In this document: positions 1 through 8,420 of the stretch, piece by piece
How the letters are laid out: each line of letters opens with the position of its first letter
Position numbering within the stretch: position 1 is the stretch's first letter
NCBI GenBank assembly: GCA_916050055.1
Contig: CAJZJY010000009.1
Location: forward strand, 1 to 13,971
Source: an uncultured Streptococcus sp.
GTDB lineage: Bacteria; Bacillota; Bacilli; Lactobacillales; Aerococcaceae
Length of the DNA: 13,971 bases
Direction: 5' to 3'
Notes under the pieces: generated by a model
The model's input: only the letters and a program-made list of their open reading frames with translations
What the model was told of the DNA's origin: nothing
Databases searched by the model: none
Position numbers and translations under genes: made by a program

Positions 1-66
1 ACGCCCACGGTCTGGACGATTTCCGTTTCTTGATTTTTTCTTTGGTGCATATTCATTTCGTGCCAT
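1..66 (-). CDS. rlmB: 23S rRNA 2'-O-methyltransferase RlmB (TrmH/SpoU family), N-terminal fragment
   Basis: Only the first 22 codons are in the window; the gene runs off the left edge. Reading leftward from the ATG at 66-64 gives a very basic, disordered-looking start (MARNEYAPKKK, then SRNGNRPDRGR), typical of the charged tail preceding the substrate-binding domain of Firmicute RlmB/YacO-type SpoU methyltransferases. An AAGGTG ribosome site lies at the end of mrnC, whose TAG stop is 4 bases upstream, so the two genes are coupled. The identification rests mainly on gene order (cysS-mrnC-rlmB is widely conserved in Bacilli); the catalytic SpoU domain is outside the window and cannot be checked. 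Family role: methylation of a guanosine ribose in 23S rRNA. Confidence 0.7.
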   Translation of the reverse strand, partial: MARNEYAPKKKSRNGNRPDRGR

Positions 67-70
67 ATTG

Positions 71-469
71 CTATTCACCTTCCACTTGTTGTAAGCACCA
101 ATTAATGAGTTCTTCTAGTCGGGCTTGTTGGCCTGATAAATATAAGTACCCCATTAATGCTTCAAAACCAGTCGCAATACGGTACGTTCCTACGTCTGCA
201 TTTTTTGCCACCGTATGACTCTTACTATTGCGTCCTCGTTTGTATATTTCTAACTCTTCTTCCGTTAAGAAGTTTTCTTGTTCCAGCATTTGTTGCATCA
301 AGCGTGCTTGCGCCTTTGCTGAAACAAACTTCGTTGCGGTCGCGTGCAATTGATTTGGCTTTGTTAACCCTTTTTGCATCACGTGATTTCTGACATACAC
401 TTCATAAATCCCGTCACCCATATAGGCTAAGGCCAATCCATTTAACAGCTTCCAGTTTTTTTCTGTCAT
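71..469 (-). CDS. mrnC: Mini-ribonuclease III (MrnC), 23S rRNA maturation
   Basis: A protein of 132 residues, the usual size for Mini-III, which is an RNase III catalytic domain without the double-stranded-RNA-binding domain and trims the double-stranded ends of 23S rRNA precursor. The N-terminal signature ALAYMGDGIYEVYVR (Asp19 and Glu23 region), the central KRGRNSKSH segment and the C-terminal GFEALMGYLYL motif with its acidic metal-ligand residue are all present, so the enzyme looks intact. The reading frame is open to an ATG at 484, but the ATG at 469-467 is preferred: it overlaps the cysS stop as ATGA, and GGAG lies 9 bases upstream, whereas the upstream ATG forms part of that same ribosome site. 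Fourth-from-last step of a cysE-cysS-mrnC-rlmB operon, co-transcribed leftward. Confidence 0.93.
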   Translation of the reverse strand: MTEKNWKLLNGLALAYMGDGIYEVYVRNHVMQKGLTKPNQLHATATKFVSAKAQARLMQQMLEQENFLTEEELEIYKRGRNSKSHTVAKNADVGTYRIATGFEALMGYLYLSGQQARLEELINWCLQQVEGE

Positions 470-1875
470 GCTTCTCTTCTCCATCGTGTTCCTTGTGGAG
501 TGTCTTCTAATACAATCCCTTGTTCTTTTAGTAAATCACGAATCTCGTCACTGCGAGCAAAGTTTTTCGCCTTACGCGCTTCAAGACGTTCATCGATTAA
601 CGCTTGAATATCATCATCGAGTAATGCTTCTTGTTTTTCAACGATACCGAAGATTCCAAATAGAACCGTTGCTTTTTCAAGGAGCGCTTCGAGTACTGCT
701 TTTGAAACGACTTCTTGTTCTAAATACACATTCCATTCTTTCAACCATTGATATAACACCGTCATACCGTTTGCAGCATTGAAGTCATCATCCATTTCTT
801 TTTGGAATTCCGCTTCAATTGCTTCGAATTTTGCTAAGCGTTCTGCATCTTCTGGCAAAGTATCCACGGCTGTTTCTAGACGGTAGCGTGCATTCTTGAA
901 GGTTGTTTGTACTTTTTCAAGGTTCACGGCAGCTTCTTGAAGAGCCGCTTCACTAAACTTCAACGGGCGACGATAGTGCGCACTTGCTAAGAAGAAACGA
1001 AGCACTTGTGGGTCAAGTTGTTGGATTAAGTCGTGAACGAGCACGAAGTTTCCAAGTGATTTACTCATCTTCTCTTCGCCCATCGTTACAAACGCATTAT
1101 GCATCCAATAGTTCGCAAATTTCTTACCGGTTTTTGATTCACTTTGCGCGATTTCATTTTCGTGGTGAGGGAACGCTAAGTCTTGTCCACCACCGTGAAT
1201 ATCAATCGTATCTCCTAAGTGTTTTGTCGCCATTACCGAGCATTCAATATGCCATCCTGGGCGACCCTTGCCCCATGGAGAGTTCCAGCTAATTTCATTT
1301 GGTTTTGCGCTCTTCCATAATGCAAAGTCTAGCGGGTTGCGTTTCTTCGCATCATCTTCTGAAGCTGTACGATTACTTGCCCCGATTTGTAAGTCTTCGA
1401 TGCGTTGATCGCTGAGTTCCCCATAGTCTTTGAATTTTTCAGTGATGAAATACACATCGCCTTCTGATTCATAGGCCATGCCTTTATCGACTAAGTCCGC
1501 TACAAAGGCAATAATGTCATCCATTGTGTTCATTACCGTTGGATTTAATGTCGCCTTCTTCACGTTTAGGGCGTTTGTATCTTCAAAGAATGCTTCAATA
1601 TATTTCTTAGAGACTTCTTCAGCCGTCATGCCAGTTTCGTTGGCCACGCGAATGATTTTATCGTCCACATCTGTAAAGTTCGAAACGAAATTCACGTCAT
1701 AACCGCGGTATTCAAAGTAACGACGAATCGTATCAAAGGAAACCGTACTACGTGCATTTCCGATATGAATATAGTTATAAACCGTTGGGCCGCACACATA
1801 CATGCTCACTTTTCCTTCTTCAATCGGTTTAAATACTTCTTTTTGTCTTGTTAAGGTATTGTAGATTTGAATCAT
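466..1875 (-). CDS. cysS: Cysteinyl-tRNA synthetase
   Basis: A class Ia aminoacyl-tRNA synthetase of 469 residues, full length for Firmicute CysRS, charging tRNA-Cys with cysteine in the cytoplasm. The ATP-binding HIGN is at 37-40 and KMSKS at 269-273. Putative zinc ligands that select cysteine are Cys28, Cys212 (GWHIECS), His237 and Glu241 (FPHHENE), matching the E. coli set with an offset of 3 after the first. The C-terminal helical and anticodon-binding part ends in the usual basic WRR tail. The start is supported by GGAGG seven bases upstream and an ATGA overlap with cysE. Coupling to cysE links cysteine synthesis with its use in translation. Nothing unusual. Confidence 0.97.
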   Translation of the reverse strand: MIQIYNTLTRQKEVFKPIEEGKVSMYVCGPTVYNYIHIGNARSTVSFDTIRRYFEYRGYDVNFVSNFTDVDDKIIRVANETGMTAEEVSKKYIEAFFEDTNALNVKKATLNPTVMNTMDDIIAFVADLVDKGMAYESEGDVYFITEKFKDYGELSDQRIEDLQIGASNRTASEDDAKKRNPLDFALWKSAKPNEISWNSPWGKGRPGWHIECSVMATKHLGDTIDIHGGGQDLAFPHHENEIAQSESKTGKKFANYWMHNAFVTMGEEKMSKSLGNFVLVHDLIQQLDPQVLRFFLASAHYRRPLKFSEAALQEAAVNLEKVQTTFKNARYRLETAVDTLPEDAERLAKFEAIEAEFQKEMDDDFNAANGMTVLYQWLKEWNVYLEQEVVSKAVLEALLEKATVLFGIFGIVEKQEALLDDDIQALIDERLEARKAKNFARSDEIRDLLKEQGIVLEDTPQGTRWRREA

Positions 1876-2432
1876 AAATTTCCTCCGATAGTCGTATCTC
1901 TTTCAATTTCTTCTGGTGTATGGACGCGGACCACTCGTGCCGGCAGTCCAACCGCTGTGGTGTGTGCAGGAATGTCGTCTAACACAACTGCCGCTGCTCC
2001 AATTTTTGCATATTCTCCAACCGTTACGGGGCCAATGACTTGCGAATGCGCCGATAAGAGCACTCCGTTTTCGATGGTTGGATGCCGCTTGCCTGTATCT
2101 TTTCCAGTTCCGCCTAATGTGACCGCATGGAACATCCTCACGTCGTCTCCAATAATGGTGGTCTCTCCAATGACGATTCCCATTCCATGGTCGATAAAGA
2201 ATCGCCTTCCAATCGTTGCGCCTGGATGAATCTCGATGCCCGTTAGGAACCTGCTAAAGCCGCTCACCATCCGTGCAAGGAGTCTCATTTTCGCCTTCGT
2301 ATGGAACCAATGTGCCACCCGGTGTAAGACCGTTGCGTGATATCCTGGGTACGTCAAGACAATTTCCAAGCTGCTTCTTGCCGCTGGATCATTTCTTTTA
2401 TAAGTTTCCATATCTTCTCTAAAACGCCCCAT
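1872..2432 (-). CDS. cysE: Serine O-acetyltransferase
   Basis: Catalyses acetyl-CoA plus L-serine to O-acetylserine, the first step of cysteine synthesis. It contains an N-terminal helical part (to about residue 60), then a left-handed beta-helix of hexapeptide repeats (IEIHPGATIG, VIGETTIIG, VTVGEYAKIGAAAVV). The catalytic-site motif IDHGMGIVIGE (Asp81, His82), LGGTGKDTGKRHP and the C-terminal GLPARVV are intact. The frame is open to an ATG at 2492, but that lies inside the preceding terminator and upstream of the promoter; the ATG at 2432 has AAGGAAG seven bases upstream and begins MGRFREDMETYKRNDPAARS, as expected for the family. With 186 residues it is shorter than the 217-residue B. subtilis protein, mainly at the C-terminus. 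First gene of the operon with cysS, mrnC and rlmB. Confidence 0.95.
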   Translation of the reverse strand: MGRFREDMETYKRNDPAARSSLEIVLTYPGYHATVLHRVAHWFHTKAKMRLLARMVSGFSRFLTGIEIHPGATIGRRFFIDHGMGIVIGETTIIGDDVRMFHAVTLGGTGKDTGKRHPTIENGVLLSAHSQVIGPVTVGEYAKIGAAAVVLDDIPAHTTAVGLPARVVRVHTPEEIERDTTIGGNL

Positions 2433-2466
2433 TCCTTCACTTCCTTTGCATTTGTCTATTCTATTC

Positions 2467-2495
2467 ATTATAGCACAGTTTAAAGCACACAAAAA
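2467..2495 (-). promoter_or_regulatory. Extended -10 promoter for cysE-cysS-mrnC-rlmB
   Basis: On the minus strand TGCTATAATG gives a perfect TATAAT at 2472-2467 with an upstream TG one base away (extended -10). The -35 position, 17 bases upstream, holds only TTTTTG. Transcription would start near 2460, giving a leader of under 30 bases. The -35 region is the T-run of the upstream citrate-operon terminator. Confidence 0.7.
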
Positions 2496-2535
2496 GCTGA
2501 AAAGCCGGGCGCGAAGCCTAGCCTTTCAGCTTTCT
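2491..2535 (-). terminator. Rho-independent terminator of the oad-cit operon
   Basis: An inverted repeat starts a few bases after the oadA stop. On the minus strand AAAGCTGAAAGG pairs with CTTTTCAGCTTT, with a GC-rich middle, and is followed by a run of five T. It ends the leftward citrate operon. The other orientation gives only a broken T-tract, so this is mainly a minus-strand terminator. Confidence 0.8.
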
Positions 2536-2541
2536 TAGAAA

Positions 2542-3936
2542 TTATTGTAAGTCTAAAGTCACATCTACTGTTTGTAATGGTACATCGTAGAATGGATCTT
2601 CGCGGCGACCTAAGAAATCTTTGGCTTGTTGTGGGAAGAGTGCGTACATTAACACATCTTCGTCAGATTTAGCGTATTCTTTAATCTCTTCGCGAATTTC
2701 TGGTAATTGATCTTCGATTAAGTCAGCTGGACGAACGGTCACAACTTCTGCATCTCCGATAATTTTTGCTTTCACTTCAGGATTAATTTCTGCTGGAGCT
2801 TGTCCATATAATCCTAAAACGTAGTCTTTGATTTCTTTTGGAACAAGTTTGAAACGTTCGCCTGAAATCACGTTCATTACCGCTTGTGTACCAACCATTT
2901 GTGATAATGGCGTTACAAGTGGTGGGTACCCTAAGTCCGCACGTACTTTTGGCACTTCTGCTAATACTTCTTCGTATTTGTCAGCTAAGCCTTGTTCAGT
3001 TAATTGACTTAATAGGTTTGATAACATTCCACCAGGTACTTGGTAAATTAATGTTTTTGGTTCTGTATCTTTTACTTTAGGGTTTAAGATTCCTTCTGCA
3101 CGGAATTTATCACGAATGCCGTTGAAGTAAGCTGTTGCTTCTTCCACTTTCTTCATGTCAACGCCTGTTTCGAAGCCTAAATCTTTAAGTGCTAAAGCCA
3201 TTGATTCAGTTGCAGGTTGACTTGTACCACCAGAGAATGATGATAAGCAAGTGTCGATGATGTCTGCGCCTGCTTCAGCAACTTTTAAGTAAGTCATTTC
3301 AGAAATACCACTTGTAGCGTGAGTGTGAACTTCTAAAGGAAGATCAGTTTTTTCTTTAATACGGCTTACTAATTCGTAACCTGTTTGAGGTGTTAATACC
3401 CCAGCCATGTCTTTAATACAGATTGAGTCTGCACCGAATTCTGCCATGCGTCCTACTAAATCAACATAGTAGTCTACAGTATGAACTGGACTTGTTGTGT
3501 AAGAGATTGCTGTTTGGCAGTGTCCGCCTGCTAATTTTGTTGCTTCGATGGATGTCTTCATGTTACGAACATCGTTTAAAGCATCGAATACACGAATAAT
3601 GTCGATTCCGTTTTGTACAGATTTTTCTACGAATAAACGTACCACATCATCAGCATAGTTACGGTATCCTAATAGGTTTTGTCCACGTAATAACATTTGC
3701 AATTTTGTATCTTTAACTGCTGCGCGAATTTGACGTAGACGTTCCCATGGGTCTTCATTCAAGAAACGAATACAAGAGTCAAAAGTTGCTCCTCCCCATA
3801 CTTCTAACGCATGGAAGCCAGCTTGATCTAATGTTTCCAAGATTGGTAACATATCTTCAGTTGACATACGAGTCGCGATTTGACTTTGTTGTCCGTCACG
3901 CAAAACCGTTTCAGTTAAACGGATAATTTTGCTCAT
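2542..3936 (-). CDS. oadA: Oxaloacetate decarboxylase alpha subunit (carboxyltransferase), lacking a biotin domain
   Basis: Transfers the C4 carboxyl of oxaloacetate to biotin, releasing pyruvate. The TIM-barrel carboxyltransferase domain shows ETVLRDGQQS (metal ligand Asp14), the carbamylatable catalytic lysine in SICIKDMAG (Lys175) and the HTH metal site at His204/His206, matching Klebsiella OadA with an offset of 3. The conserved carboxylase domain follows to residue 464. It stops where longer OadA proteins (near 590 residues) carry an Ala/Pro linker and biotinyl domain; here that domain is a separate gene (9570-9962). Pyruvate carboxylase and transcarboxylase 5S share this fold, but the neighbours decide for OAD. 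Last gene of the operon; AAGGAAG lies just before the ATG, 14 bases after citX. Codon use is strongly biased, as in highly expressed genes. Confidence 0.95.
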   Translation of the reverse strand: MSKIIRLTETVLRDGQQSQIATRMSTEDMLPILETLDQAGFHALEVWGGATFDSCIRFLNEDPWERLRQIRAAVKDTKLQMLLRGQNLLGYRNYADDVVRLFVEKSVQNGIDIIRVFDALNDVRNMKTSIEATKLAGGHCQTAISYTTSPVHTVDYYVDLVGRMAEFGADSICIKDMAGVLTPQTGYELVSRIKEKTDLPLEVHTHATSGISEMTYLKVAEAGADIIDTCLSSFSGGTSQPATESMALALKDLGFETGVDMKKVEEATAYFNGIRDKFRAEGILNPKVKDTEPKTLIYQVPGGMLSNLLSQLTEQGLADKYEEVLAEVPKVRADLGYPPLVTPLSQMVGTQAVMNVISGERFKLVPKEIKDYVLGLYGQAPAEINPEVKAKIIGDAEVVTVRPADLIEDQLPEIREEIKEYAKSDEDVLMYALFPQQAKDFLGRREDPFYDVPLQTVDVTLDLQ

Positions 3937-3950
3937 AATATCTTCCTTTC

Positions 3951-4502
3951 TTAAGGTCTTTCGATGGATGTGTATGCTGCAACGATGCGAGCAATATGCT
4001 CTTGCATCTCTAGGACCGTGTGCTTTCTAGAACGGGCGCACACTTTTGCGTCCTCATTGCAGATGAAACAACGTCTTGGAGTCATTCCAAGGGCTGTTCT
4101 GGAAATGGGCGTTGGAGTCTCTCCAGCCATTTCAACAACATCGATATCGAGTAATCTCCCGAGTGGGTGTCCTTCTTCAAACTCCGTACAAGCGCGCTTT
4201 ACAGGAAGTGCGTCTGCGCGAAGGACGCGGTAAAATTCCATTCCTGTCCCAAGTGAGAAGTCTTCTTGGTGAAGCTTTTCAAAAGGCAATAAAGCCTCAT
4301 CTAATTCAGAAATCACAGAGGCGAAGACGGTTGTAATCGCCTCTGAATTTTTAACAGGACCCGGAATATTGAGTGTGATGGACACGAGCACACACGGGTT
4401 GAATTGTTCTAGTAATTGTTGTTGGGTACGAGCACGTCTTTCTCTGGCATCAAGCATTTGCATGATATCCACCGGTGCTCCATCAAACAAAGAATTAAAC
4501 AT
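3951..4502 (-). CDS. citX: Apo-citrate lyase phosphoribosyl-dephospho-CoA transferase (holo-ACP synthase)
   Basis: Attaches the 2'-(5''-triphosphoribosyl)-3'-dephospho-CoA made by CitG to the serine of the acyl carrier CitD. Family motifs are [12 protein letters not shown] near the N-terminus, an IPGPVKNS segment, [13 protein letters not shown] and the C-terminal [20 protein letters not shown] with its Cys/Arg/His cluster. The start is uncertain. The frame is open to GTG 4532 and ATG 4529, with no good ribosome site for either. The ATG at 4502 (183 residues) overlaps the citF stop by 8 bases and matches where similarity to other CitX N-termini begins (as I recall them), so I prefer it, with translation by re-initiation after citF. 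This is a stand-alone CitX, not a CitXG fusion. Confidence 0.9.
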   Translation of the reverse strand: MFNSLFDGAPVDIMQMLDARERRARTQQQLLEQFNPCVLVSITLNIPGPVKNSEAITTVFASVISELDEALLPFEKLHQEDFSLGTGMEFYRVLRADALPVKRACTEFEEGHPLGRLLDIDVVEMAGETPTPISRTALGMTPRRCFICNEDAKVCARSRKHTVLEMQEHIARIVAAYTSIERP

Positions 4503-6027
4503 TGCGAACAACGTCGATGATGCTTCCATCACGGTATTCGATCACCGCAACCACTTTATCACCATATTGGATTGGTTCTGGGTTTCCAACGATGCTGTAT
4601 GCTTTTTCTTGTAATTCTTTGATTGTGTATTGAGGTACATCTAACCCTTTGAAGTGTTCAATTAAGTCTTGACGGTTAGGGTTGATCGCAATACCGATTT
4701 CAGTAACAACCACGTCCACACTTGTACCTGGAGTAATCACAGTATTTACTGATTCTACGAATGTAGGGATGCGTCCACGTACTAATGGGCTGATTACCAT
4801 TGACATTTTTGAAGCAAAGGCTGTATCACAGTGACCACCTGAAGCTCCACGGATAACTCCGTCAGAACCTGTCATTACGTTTACGTTGAAGTCTGTATCT
4901 ACTTCTAAAGCAGAAAGAATTGCAACGTCTAAACGGTTAATAACTGAACCTTTAGATAATGGGTTTGCGTACATGCTTGCGTCGATTTCATAGTGGTCTG
5001 CATTGTTTGCAAGTGAAATTGCTGATGGGTGGTCGAAGTCTTGAACGTCGATAACTTTCTCAACTAAACCTTCTTCTAACAATTCGCACATTGAGTTTGT
5101 AATACCACCAAGTACAAAGCTTGCTTTGATGCCGTCTTTAATCATTGATTCACGGATGAAACGAGTTGCAGCAAGAGAAGCTCCACCTGTACCAGTTTGG
5201 AATGAGAATCCTTCTTTGTAATATGGAGAACCAGTGATTACTTTAGAAGCGTATTCTGCGATTAATAATTCTTTAGGGTTCTTTGTGAAACGAGTTGCCC
5301 CTTTGGCAATCCCTTTAGGATCCCCGATTTCATCTACAACAACCACGTAGTCCACGTCTGTTTGTGGAATGCTGATTGGAGTGTTTGGATATGGTACAAG
5401 GCTATCTGTAATGGCAACTACTTGGTCAGCGTATTTAGCGTCGATCATTGCGTATCCTAAAGAACCGCAAGTTGCTTTTCCTTTTGTACCGTTGATGTTA
5501 CCGTACTCGTCAGAACTTGGAGCTCCAAGGAAGGCAACGTCGATGTGGATGTCTCCTGCAGTAATCGCACGAGCACGTCCACCGTGTGAACGAATCACAA
5601 CTGGGTTTTCCATGATACCGCTAGAGATGGCTGCCCCTAATTTATCACGTAAACCAGATGAAGTGATGTTTGTAATGACACCATTTTTGATGTGTTCGAT
5701 TAATGGTTCGTGTACGTTCGCGATTGAAGATGGAGCGATTGATAGGTTTTTAATCCCCATTTTTGCAATTTCATCCATAACCATGTTGATTACATAGTCT
5801 CCTTCACGGAAGTGGTGGTGGAATGAGATTGTCATGCCATCTTTTAAGCCAGTTTTTTCAATAGCTTCACGAATGCTACCTAATAATTTTTCTTGACGAG
5901 GTTCAACAGGTTTGATTTTACGGCTAGCTGCTTCATAAGGTTTAATGCGAGCTAACTCACCTTCGTATACCCCATATTGATCTGCATATTCTTGTGGAAT
6001 TTCACGTCCAGCTTTATTTAATACCAT
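4495..6027 (-). CDS. citF: Citrate lyase alpha subunit (citrate:acetyl-ACP transferase)
   Basis: Exchanges the acetyl group on the CitD prosthetic group for citrate, making citryl-ACP and acetate. With 510 residues it is the family's normal length, and it has the CoA-transferase-type fold. Visible landmarks are [19 protein letters not shown] near residues 67-85, the glycine-rich [15 protein letters not shown] in the middle, and [19 protein letters not shown] with the TEIGIAINP stretch near the C-terminus. The start is firm: GAGGAGG lies 8 bases before the ATG, and the citE stop is only 1 base upstream, so the ribosome site is inside citE. Codon use is strongly biased toward a few preferred codons. 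Acts with CitD and CitE in the cytoplasmic citrate lyase complex. Confidence 0.97.
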   Translation of the reverse strand: MVLNKAGREIPQEYADQYGVYEGELARIKPYEAASRKIKPVEPRQEKLLGSIREAIEKTGLKDGMTISFHHHFREGDYVINMVMDEIAKMGIKNLSIAPSSIANVHEPLIEHIKNGVITNITSSGLRDKLGAAISSGIMENPVVIRSHGGRARAITAGDIHIDVAFLGAPSSDEYGNINGTKGKATCGSLGYAMIDAKYADQVVAITDSLVPYPNTPISIPQTDVDYVVVVDEIGDPKGIAKGATRFTKNPKELLIAEYASKVITGSPYYKEGFSFQTGTGGASLAATRFIRESMIKDGIKASFVLGGITNSMCELLEEGLVEKVIDVQDFDHPSAISLANNADHYEIDASMYANPLSKGSVINRLDVAILSALEVDTDFNVNVMTGSDGVIRGASGGHCDTAFASKMSMVISPLVRGRIPTFVESVNTVITPGTSVDVVVTEIGIAINPNRQDLIEHFKGLDVPQYTIKELQEKAYSIVGNPEPIQYGDKVVAVIEYRDGSIIDVVRNV

Positions 6028-6028
6028 C

Positions 6029-6916
6029 TTAAATTTCCTCCTCGCTAATCAATCCAGCCGCTTTTGCCAATGCGATTACGCGCTCAGCACGTTCCACGAT
6101 TGGTTTATCGACCATTTTACCGTTAACTGAGATAACACCTGAACCTTTCGCTTCAGCTTCACGAATTCCCCAAATAACTTCTTTAGCGTTTTGAATTTCT
6201 TTTTCTGTTGGTGCATAAACTTTATTAACCACAGGAATTTGACGAGGATTAATAACAGATTTTCCATCGAAACCTAATTGTTTGATGCGTTCTACTTCTT
6301 CACGGAATCCATCCATGTTGTCTACGTTAGAGTAAACAGTATCGATTGCAGCGATTCCAGCAGCACGAGCAGCGTGTAAAATCATGCTACGAGCGAAGAA
6401 TAACTCTTGTCCATCAGGGTAACGACGAGTTTTCATGTTTGTTACGTAGTCTTCAGCACCTAAAGCGATACCGATTAAACGGTCACTTGCTTTAGCGATT
6501 TCGCGAGCGTTTAACACACCTTCAGCAGATTCAATCGCAGCCATCATTTTAGTGCGACCTACTGGGATGTTGTTTTCACGTTCAACGCGAGTGATGATTT
6601 CATCCACGTCTACGATATCTTGAGCTGTTTCAGTTTTTGGCAAACGAACAACGTTTACGCCAGCTAGTACAACTGCTTCAATATCTAAAGCACCTGTTGT
6701 ATCTAAACCGTTGATACGTACAACTGTTTCTACATTGCTGTAGTCAAAAGTTTTTAAAGCGAAATGTACTAATACACGGGCTGAGTCTTTTTCTTTTAAA
6801 GATACAGCATCTTCTAAGTCAAACATAATTGAGTCTGCGCCGTAAAGTGGAGCATCACGCAACATTGCTGCGTTTGAACCAGGTACGAACATCATTGTTC
6901 TTCTTAAGCGTTCCAT
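6029..6916 (-). CDS. citE: Citrate lyase beta subunit (citryl-ACP lyase)
   Basis: Cleaves citryl-ACP to oxaloacetate and acetyl-ACP. It is a 295-residue HpcH/HpaI-type TIM-barrel aldolase: [11 protein letters not shown] at the N-terminus, MFDLEDAV at 31-38, the substrate arginine in VVRING (Arg67), the Mg ligand Glu129 in AAIESAEG, the second acidic ligand Asp156 in LGAEDYVTN, and [13 protein letters not shown] near 215-227. All are intact. Stand-alone CitE-like proteins act on other CoA thioesters, but the citD and citF neighbours make this the true lyase subunit. The ATG has AAGGAG nearby and lies 13 bases inside citD, consistent with translational coupling and matched subunit amounts. Confidence 0.97.
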   Translation of the reverse strand: MERLRRTMMFVPGSNAAMLRDAPLYGADSIMFDLEDAVSLKEKDSARVLVHFALKTFDYSNVETVVRINGLDTTGALDIEAVVLAGVNVVRLPKTETAQDIVDVDEIITRVERENNIPVGRTKMMAAIESAEGVLNAREIAKASDRLIGIALGAEDYVTNMKTRRYPDGQELFFARSMILHAARAAGIAAIDTVYSNVDNMDGFREEVERIKQLGFDGKSVINPRQIPVVNKVYAPTEKEIQNAKEVIWGIREAEAKGSGVISVNGKMVDKPIVERAERVIALAKAAGLISEEEI

Positions 6917-7212
6917 GAGTCGATCTCCTTCCAGTCGTAGTTTTCAACTTCTGCTGCACGGTGAACCACTGTCACTGTACGAGCTTGGATTGTGCAATCT
7001 AAAGCACCTTTATCAACTGCGATGACTTCTACTGAAGTAACCCCTAATTCTTTTAAAGTTTCTTCGATCACACGACGGATTTGATTTCCGAATTGTTTTT
7101 CGACACTACTTTCTAATTGAATGTCGATTCGACCAGCGGTACTTGGATTTAAAGTGATCATGATGTCACTTGATTCCAAAGTGCCGACTACTGCACTTTT
7201 TTTAATTTCCAT
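6904..7212 (-). CDS. citD: Citrate lyase gamma subunit (acyl carrier protein)
   Basis: A small acyl carrier that bears the phosphoribosyl-dephospho-CoA prosthetic group cycling between acetyl and citryl forms. The attachment motif [10 protein letters not shown] is present. With the ATG at 7212 as start, the serine falls at residue 14, exactly as in Klebsiella CitD, and the protein is 102 residues. A GTG at 7224 would add 4 residues, but AGGTGG is correctly spaced only for the ATG. Also recognisable are [12 protein letters not shown] and the [13 protein letters not shown] segment. It lies between citC and citE; the 3' end overlaps citE. CitX and CitG complete it post-translationally and CitC acetylates it. 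Confidence 0.96.
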   Translation of the reverse strand: MEIKKSAVVGTLESSDIMITLNPSTAGRIDIQLESSVEKQFGNQIRRVIEETLKELGVTSVEVIAVDKGALDCTIQARTVTVVHRAAEVENYDWKEIDSWNA

Positions 7213-7239
7213 TATTGTTTCCACCTTTTCTTTTGGATT

Positions 7240-8250
7240 TTAACCAATGAAATGTTTTTCTTCTAAATAATGATACGTAGTTGCTGGAACGAGCTGTTTC
7301 AACTCGTCTACGTTTTTGTCTTGAATGGCAGCGCGCACCCGCGTCGCACTCACCACTTCGTCCCCGGCAGAAAGTCTGTCTATAATCACTAGCTCTAAGT
7401 CGCTCCCAAAAGCAGCTCTTAGCGCGTCATTATAAACGGAGGTTACTGGAGAGAGTGGTTCTTGACCAACATAACGTTTGGTCAATTGTAACGTTGGAAC
7501 AATGTTTTCTAAGAAGAGTGTTGCATCCAATGTTGCTTGCACTTTTGCCACTTCCAAATCCGCCTTCTCTTTCAAGAAGTACGATGGGAAAGTAGCGCTA
7601 GAGACCATATAGTCTCTAGTCGGAAGCACCGTTACGTTCGGCAGATGACTCACGCCTCGTTTCACCATTTCCATTCGGTCATTCGTATGAAAGAACGAAC
7701 GATCCTCGGAAACAACGAATACGTAGAGGTGGCTCGACTGACGAGCAGCCGTTTCTACCAAGTATTGGTGTCCCAGTGTAAAAGGATTCGCATTCATGAC
7801 AATCGCACTATTGCTAGTTCCTTCTACGAAATGTTCTTTTAGCAATTTCAAGTAATCACTAAAGGACGGAATGCCTTGTTCTAAAAAGGCAAGATTTTCT
7901 GTCTCGGCAACTACGCGATACCCCAAAGATTTAAAGAAGACAATATTCTTTGGCTTCGTGTAGACAAAACTATTTGTATAAGAACGTTCTCTTAATTCAT
8001 CTAAGAGCGCCATCACGAGATGCGTTAACAGATTTTCTGATTGATACTTTTTACAAACCACTAAACATTTTAAAATGTTGCGGTCTAAAGAACCGGTTGC
8101 TGCAGGTTCACCAGAAGTATGGTAAATCGCAATTGTATAATCAACCTGCTCTGTTTTACCAAGGTTAGCCTGATCCATTAACCATTCCCAATCTTGGCGT
8201 GCTTTTTTATCGCGATCGAGCCATAACCGTTTGAGAATGAAATTTTCCAT
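7240..8250 (-). CDS. citC: [Citrate (pro-3S)-lyase] ligase (acetate:SH-citrate lyase ligase)
   Basis: Activates citrate lyase by ATP-dependent acetylation of the CitD prosthetic-group thiol. The 336-residue protein has two parts: an N-terminal GNAT-like region (about 1-140, with VVCKKYQSENLLTHLV and VFFKSLGYRVV) and a C-terminal nucleotidyltransferase domain. The latter has the HxGH-type motif NANPFTLGH at 153-161, VVSEDRSFF, a TSVYNDALR segment and the late motif VVSATRVRAAI near 299-309. The start has AAGGAG with good spacing; that site consists of the last two codons of the small upstream membrane ORF, 5 bases away. Codon use is much less biased than in citF, citE and oadB, in keeping with a maturation enzyme needed in small amounts. 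Confidence 0.95.
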   Translation of the reverse strand: MENFILKRLWLDRDKKARQDWEWLMDQANLGKTEQVDYTIAIYHTSGEPAATGSLDRNILKCLVVCKKYQSENLLTHLVMALLDELRERSYTNSFVYTKPKNIVFFKSLGYRVVAETENLAFLEQGIPSFSDYLKLLKEHFVEGTSNSAIVMNANPFTLGHQYLVETAARQSSHLYVFVVSEDRSFFHTNDRMEMVKRGVSHLPNVTVLPTRDYMVSSATFPSYFLKEKADLEVAKVQATLDATLFLENIVPTLQLTKRYVGQEPLSPVTSVYNDALRAAFGSDLELVIIDRLSAGDEVVSATRVRAAIQDKNVDELKQLVPATTYHYLEEKHFIG

Positions 8251-8255
8251 GAATC

Positions 8256-8393
8256 TTACTCCTTACCTGGCGGGAATGCTTTTAATAAAAGAGCAGAAAC
8301 GGCATATAGAATTCCTAATACTAGGAAAACTCCACCCATCCCTAAAGCCATTAATTCGAAAGCTTGTGTTAAATGTTCTGCGTTGAAATTCAT
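8256..8393 (-). CDS. Small single-span membrane protein, probable OadG-like (gamma) anchor of oxaloacetate decarboxylase
   Basis: A 45-codon ORF between oadB and citC, easily missed because of its size. It has AGGAGG 6-7 bases before the ATG, starts 27 bases after oadB and ends 5 bases before citC, whose ribosome site it contains. The sequence is a short polar start (MNFNAEHLTQAFEL), one hydrophobic helix from about residue 14 to 37 containing LGMGGVFLVLGILYAV, then a short tail KAFPPGKE. The LMxLGMGxVF pattern is what OadG-family gamma subunits show at their N-terminal membrane helix; those proteins continue with a soluble tail that is absent here. I infer that it anchors the soluble OadA-OadD-OadH part to OadB. 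It could instead be an unrelated small membrane subunit. Its position, ribosome site and codon use support a real gene. Confidence 0.8.
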   Translation of the reverse strand: MNFNAEHLTQAFELMALGMGGVFLVLGILYAVSALLLKAFPPGKE

Positions 8394-8420
8394 CGTTTTC
8401 CTCCTTTTCCTTCTATATTA

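Noticed and set aside
2433..2492. N-terminal extension of cysE to the ATG at 2492
   Set aside because: It would start inside the terminator and upstream of the -10 box; the ATG at 2432 has the ribosome site.
5369..5797. A 142-codon plus-strand ORF inside citF
   Set aside because: Antisense shadow of a strongly biased real gene; no ribosome site and no recognisable domain.
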